NCBI RefSeq assembly: GCF_010389155.1
Contig: NC_057761.1
Span: forward strand, 44,068,213 to 44,132,212
DNA length: 64,000 nt
Direction: 5' to 3'
Source: Erigeron canadensis
Lineage: Eukaryota > Streptophyta > Magnoliopsida > Asterales > Asteraceae
Part shown: in pieces, positions 59,563 through 64,000 of the stretch
Numbering within the stretch: position 1 is the first letter of the stretch
How the letters are laid out: each line of letters starts with the position of its first letter
Notes under the pieces: generated by a model
The model's database searches: none
What the model was told of the DNA's origin: nothing
Seen by the model: only the letters and a program-made list of their open reading frames with translations
Made by a program: the position numbers and the translations under genes

Positions 59563-60045
59563 TCTTCAATCTTTCCCTCAGGTGAAGATTGTAATAATAT
59601 AAAAGAACGAAAAGTAAAAAATAATAAATATTTTTATAATAAATAGTTTTTTTCTTTTATAATATAAAAGAAAAAAAGTCAAACGTGGGTTCTTAAACAA
59701 TCTTGGGTATTTCATATATATATGTGCACACAAAAACCGACCACCACCACCGTTACTAAAATCAGACCAATTTAGGTTCTTCAATTCAGATCTTGATTTT
59801 CAATAAATTTTCAGAATTGGAATAAATTTTCAATGGATTTTCGGGTCTCGATCTATATGGTAGATGAGAAGATGTTGGAGATGAATGTTGAAAAGAATGG
59901 TGGTAAGAATCGTGGTGGCGGTCGGTTGGTGGTTGAAGAAAAAAAACTATTGAAGAAAAAATATTTATTATAAAAAATAATTTATTATATTATTATAAGA
60001 AGAATATAAAAGGACGAAAGATTGAAGAAAAAATTTATTTATTAT
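59563..60045. repeat. AT-rich imperfect inverted arms around a GC-richer core
   Basis: TTTTCTTCAATCTTTC at about 59562 is matched in inverse by GAAAGATTGAAGAAAA at about 60026, with more AT-rich inverse matches around. ATAAATAGTTTTTTTCCTTTTATAATA-like units recur several times left of the core. The core at 59700-59945 is less AT-rich and non-coding. Confidence 0.5.
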
Positions 60046-60086
60046 TTATTTTTATTTTTTATATTATAAAAATTAAAAAATATAAA

Positions 60087-60338
60087 GTAAATTACATTTT
60101 CCGTCCTTGAAGGTTACACTTTTTTCAGTTTTCATCCCTCGGGTAGACCAGTCAAATGACATTAATACCCTCACGTGTTTAGCACGTGCATACGTTAACG
60201 GCGAAAAATGAACGCCGTATAGGGGAAGGACCTTGATTGCAAAAAATTGTCAACTTTAAGGTTAAAATTGTAATTTTTAAACATTAGGGACGAAAAGTGA
60301 AAGAACCGTCAACTTCAGGGACGAAAAGTGTAATTTAC
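60087..60338. mobile_element. MITE with about 27-bp inverted ends
   Basis: GTAAATTACATTTTCCGTCC at the left is the near inverse of GGGACGAAAAGTGTAATTTAC at the right, continuing through TGAAGGTT / AACTTCA. It is 252 bp and non-coding, and was inserted in the larger Helitron-like region. A target duplication is not evident. Confidence 0.7.
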
Positions 60339-61608
60339 CCTATTTATAGTAGACATTTATGTCCATGTCTTCATCACTTATTTTCTGGCATAACTACCTT
60401 CTTGTATATTGCAGTTACGACATGCTAAGTAGTTTTAACCTTGATCCTTCTCCAAATAGATATTCAAAAGTTGATATCAAAGTGTAATGGAATGAGCAGT
60501 ATGCCTTGTTGCCCTATTAATAAGCATATATTGTTCATCTACGAAAATCATACCAAAATTGCATGCGCGTAGATGAGTTTCTTCTGAAGTATTGCTTCCA
60601 GAGAAGAAATATTTTGACCTTCATTGTGCATTTGACCGAGTTCTCAATGATTTCTTGCAAAAATGTTATTTCTTTTCATTATCAATGATTGTTTCGAACA
60701 ATAACAAATGCTTTTTTGGTTTTGAGGTTTTCGATGATGATTTTGTGGGCACATTACGCTTTATATAAGCAGATTAATATCTTTATCCGATAATAATAAA
60801 ACAATAAATATAAAAATTTAATAAGTAAAACATTATTAATAGTAGAACATTTTATATAGTTTGATTGAGTAGGAATATTAATACTACCAATATTGAATTG
60901 ATAAATTGGGAAAATTTAAATATATGATACATCCATAGATATCATGTACGTAGTAGAATTGTAAATAGCATAGTTATTGAGTTTTCTAATTTAATTATCA
61001 TTTATATAGCCTAATTTTAAATATTTAAATTTAAATAATTAACAAAAATCAATAATGACATCATCAAATCCTAATTTTATCAAAATTAACTTTGTGATTG
61101 GTTAATAAGCTATTAGGTCAGTTTTCTTTTACTATATATATAAAGATTATTTTTTGACTTGTGACTTAAAACGTAACTTGCGTGAAATATGTTAAGTAAA
61201 GTTTTCAACTTTTTAGGTCTAAGAGTGTATTGTAACCAATGTCCTTGTAATAGTTGGTCACCTATACACTAAAGTGTGGGGAGGGGTTTTCACCATGAAG
61301 AACTATTGGAGTCGAGTTAGCTTAAGGTTTTTTTTTTTAGATTGGTATCCCTAAGCTAGGGTGATGTGACTCAATATATACATATTTCTCAAATTATTTT
61401 AGGTCATTTATGCTATGTTTTATAGTCATTCGTACCTCTATTTCGTTGTTTTATGGTATGTACGAGTGGTTTCAGGTCCATAACAGGTTTAATGGAAGAA
61501 AATGGCTAAAATTGGTATATGATGCGCTTGTGGATGCTTTCCGATGAAGTCCGAGAATGTTAAGATGAAGAAAATAAAAGCGTCAAAGTCTAACTCCCGT
61601 TGCATATC

Positions 61609-61802
61609 GTTAATGGTCGTTAATAAGATCAACAGGATTACATGGCTTCTGTAACGATAGTTACATATGTCTTATCGGCAGTTACAAGCATACTTTTAAC
61701 GGGCGTTACAAAATTCTAACGGTTGTTAGTATCAGGATGATATTTACACGGATCTGTTAGTTAGCCCGTGTAATGGCTGTTACACATCACTAACGATCGT
61801 TA
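61609..61802. repeat. Cluster of TAACGGNNGTTA-like short palindromes
   Basis: TTAATGGTCGTTAA (61611), TAACGATAGTTA (61652), TAACGGGCGTTA (61697), TAACGGTTGTTA (61717), TAATGGCTGTTA (61771) and TAACGATCGTTA (61791) occur within about 195 bp. The last is a perfect palindrome. Spacing is irregular, so it is not a simple tandem array. AACGG is a core of plant MYB sites. Confidence 0.8.
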
Positions 61803-62540
61803 GATGCTGAATTCATATATATACTCCCTTTTATTCATTGAGGATGGGTCTGACACACTTTTTAGCACTTAAAAACCCTAAAAACACACAAAAAAAAACG
61901 AATTGAAGGCTTGTGTAGGTCGATTTCCTAGCATCCATTGTTGGAGAACATCAATAATTGTTCAAGGATTCATCATTGCTTCCCGAATTAATCAAGATTG
62001 TTGGTACAATATGATTTCTTTCAATATTGATTGTGTTTTTTAGTTGTTATGAGTAGCTACATTTCTTTACACCAACGTGGATACTCGTAGGATTGTTATT
62101 TTGTTATTCACAATTGTTGAACAAGGTTTTATGTTTAATCGAAGTTCCATATTTAATTGACTTTTCAATATTTTTTTTAATCTTGTATATCGATTGATTG
62201 GTAATTGTTTATAGAAGTTCGAGAGAAATCTATTTAATTGTTAGTTGATTAATGAAATAATTAATCGGTCTTTAATTAATTTAAAAATGTTGGAGTTTGA
62301 GAGAAACGAACGATAGGGATTTGAAGCAATTAAACTCATTTGAATGTGCTAATCGATTATTGAGATCTAATTAGGCGATTAATAAGCAGTTCGAGATAAA
62401 GCTTTTTGAGATTGAATCGTAAAACCAACTTAGAACTCAATGCTTAGTTGTTTGAGTATAAATTATTCGCGAGAGCGATAACTATATTTTTTGCAATTAA
62501 AGATTTAAGTATAACAAAAGTTCATCTTAATTATCAATTA

Positions 62541-62830
62541 CTAGCATGATGCCCGCGCAAATATAGCGGCAGTGGCGGCAATGTGGTGGTGACTAGTGGC
62601 GGTGGCGACGATGAGTAATGTAGGCTATTAATATAAATGTAATTAATATAATGGTTAGTGTAATTATTTTAAGAGTTGAGGGACTAGTGGTTTAATTATT
62701 TCATTAAGAGTATTTTAGGTATATTAGTGGAACTAATTAAATTAGTGAAAAAAGAAGATGACGATTTAGAGAAAGAGTAAGGGGTATTTTAGTAATATTG
62801 CATATGGTAACTTTCAACATTAGTATAAAT
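62541..62830 (-). mobile_element. Small Helitron of the 20490 family
   Basis: The minus-strand 3' end shows hairpin-like CCGCTATATTTGCGCGGG, CATCATG and CTAG before T (62540). The interior shares GGCGGTGGCGACGATGAG and TATTTTAG(A/G)(C/T)AT with the copies at 20490 and 38276. The 5' end is degraded near 62830. Confidence 0.6.
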
Positions 62831-63135
62831 AAAATGGATTATTTCTTTTATAGTTGTTCAGCAATGTGAGTGACGCTGTGACATTTCGATTGGCATGTGA
62901 GTTATTCCAAGTGGGTGTGTTTTTTTTCTATTATTGTTCAAAAAAAACTCTTTTCGATTAATTCTTCGGAATTACTAACTCGATTTCAATTATACTAACT
63001 TTCAAAAACAACGTGACAACACGGTCATAACCGCCATTTACTTTGAATTGCATTATTTGAACAGCTTCTCTAACAATAGTCTTTGTGTTCGATCTTGGAT
63101 TTACCAAGTTAAATATATTGCATACGTATGAGTCA

Positions 63136-63810
63136 ACTGCCTACAAGTATGTTATAAATTTTAAGACTCGAAATTACACATCATAAGGGTTTCCTTTGAT
63201 GGTGGTAATGAGAAAATATGGATCGTGATCTACATACTACCTGATGTCATTCAGGTACTCGATCTCATACAACTAACTAGTCATTTAAGAAAAATTATGG
63301 GATTGAATTGTACTATTCAAGAATAAATTTTTCACCGAAATGGAAGAAACCGGGTAAACCTATTTACGGTTAACCTTTGGTAATATCGATTTCGGTTTAC
63401 ACTCAAAAGTCAATATGGTGTTAGTCTCTTTGACAGAGACCTTCAATGACAATTAACTAACATTTAATCTTTGATGATAATGTTTATTATTGTTTATTGA
63501 AGTAGTATAAGAGTAAAGTCATATTGAAAAAAATACAAGAGTAAAGTATATTTGATGTTCTATCACCCATAAAAAAAATTATATTCTAGAGTTTATGATA
63601 AAAGAAAAATAAATAATAGTATTGGATAGAGGATGAAAGGAAAATAAATTAATAAAAGGAAATAAAGGAAAAAGAGAATGAAGAGTTAATTATATTTTCG
63701 AGTTCAAAGATAACAATTTATAAGAAAACTATGTATAGTTTTATAGATGTATTGTTGTTATATATATAGTTAAATGAAGAATGAATAGTGGAATTGTAGT
63801 TTTACATATA
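63136..63810. other. Intergenic, no gene recognised
   Basis: AT-rich sequence without supported coding capacity or clear repeat ends. Confidence 0.4.
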
Positions 63811-64000
63811 TATTTTTTTTTAACGCTCGAATAGTCAGAGTTTGTTCATCCCACTTACCGGCCCATATGTCTTTCCGGTAGCATGTCATTCGAATTTCCA
63901 AGAAACCACAGAAGGAGTAAAACCTTCTATCAATCAACCAACGGCACGACGATTGATAGGTGTAAAACTTGCCCCCTTAGAATTCGAACCTAAGTCTCCT
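63811..64000. repeat. Dispersed repeat cut by the window end, possibly SINE-related
   Basis: A T-run is followed by ACGCTCGAATAGTCAGAG, GGCCCATATGTCTTTCCGG and GAATTCGAACCTAAGTCTC. The last, inverted, resembles a Pol III B box (AGGTTCGAATTC). It runs to the right edge, so its full structure is unknown. Confidence 0.4.

Larger units (their letters stand above)
58934..61146 (-). mobile_element. Probable non-autonomous Helitron, about 2.2 kb
   Basis: On the minus strand the right side starts TCTTTATATATATAGTAAAAG after an A. The left side ends with hairpin CCCGTGTATTTAACACGAG, a short spacer and CTAG before T. The termini are credible but far apart, and other elements lie between, so the extent is uncertain. 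No Rep/helicase coding sequence is seen. Confidence 0.5.
61340..63135 (+). mobile_element. Non-coding relic resembling an LTR and leader of a Ty3-type retrotransposon
   Basis: The order is a motif-rich upstream part, a TATA-like CATATATATACTCCC at about 61815, a leader with TTATGAGTAGCTACATTTC, and later TGTGTTCGATCTTGGATTTACC. The last two words recall the untranslated parts of plant Ty3/Gypsy elements. No primer-binding site, gag or pol is seen, and neither LTR boundary is found. A Helitron at 62541 interrupts it. Confidence 0.35.

Noticed and set aside
58934..61146. An autonomous Helitron with Rep/helicase
   Set aside because: No long open frame or helicase motif is present between the presumed ends.
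61609..61802. Repeated short palindromes as a CRISPR-like array
   Set aside because: This is plant nuclear DNA, the units are only 12 bases, spacing is irregular and no spacer structure exists.

Overview
This window is eukaryotic nuclear DNA from a flowering plant. It is AT-rich, its genes are split by short GT-AG introns, and introns and intergenic space are full of small transposons. The proteins are typical of a eudicot. The style of the dispersed repeats recalls Asteraceae (lettuce/sunflower relatives), but that is an impression and not a proof. No rRNA, tRNA gene or CRISPR array was recognised.

Layout. 0-6 kb: the last exon of an AIRP2-like RING E3 ligase (+), an SGNH/GDSL esterase with a proline-rich repeat arm (-), a broken MBD10/11-type methyl-CpG-binding gene (-) and a decayed Rf-like PPR gene (-). 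6-10 kb: gene-free, with two SINE-like elements. 10-20 kb: an eight-exon coiled-coil tail-anchored protein matching TNO1 of the trans-Golgi network (+). 21-26 kb: an intact eleven-exon RGS1, the seven-helix plant regulator of G-protein signalling (+). 26-29 kb: nested Helitrons. 30-36 kb: a 1239-residue Lys/Ser-rich protein of unknown role, enlarged by three separate tandem duplications (+). 37-38 kb: a membrane-anchored SAM-dependent methyltransferase (-). 38-43 kb: transposon nest and a PsbY gene fragment. 43-44 kb: a small membrane-anchored Cys-rich protein with five CX3C motifs (-). 46-51 kb: an eleven-exon Alb3/Oxa1/YidC insertase of ALB4 type (+). 52-58 kb: an eleven-exon AP-1 clathrin adaptor mu subunit (-). 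58-64 kb: Helitrons, MITEs and a non-coding LTR-retrotransposon-like relic.

The genes do not form one pathway. TNO1 and AP-1 mu both act at the trans-Golgi network. TNO1, a methyltransferase and ALB4 also lie close together on Arabidopsis chromosome 1 (as I recall it), so a conserved block is likely. I reconstructed the exon structures of the main genes by hand; every junction keeps the reading frame, and nearly all introns are GT-AG (one GC-AG). I found no convincing new multi-gene system. The best leads are the five-CX3C protein, the repeat-expanded unknown nuclear protein, the GC-AG intron in TNO1, two MULE-type MITEs with perfect 9-bp target duplications inside AP-1 mu introns, and a cluster of TAACGG palindromes in the LTR-like relic.
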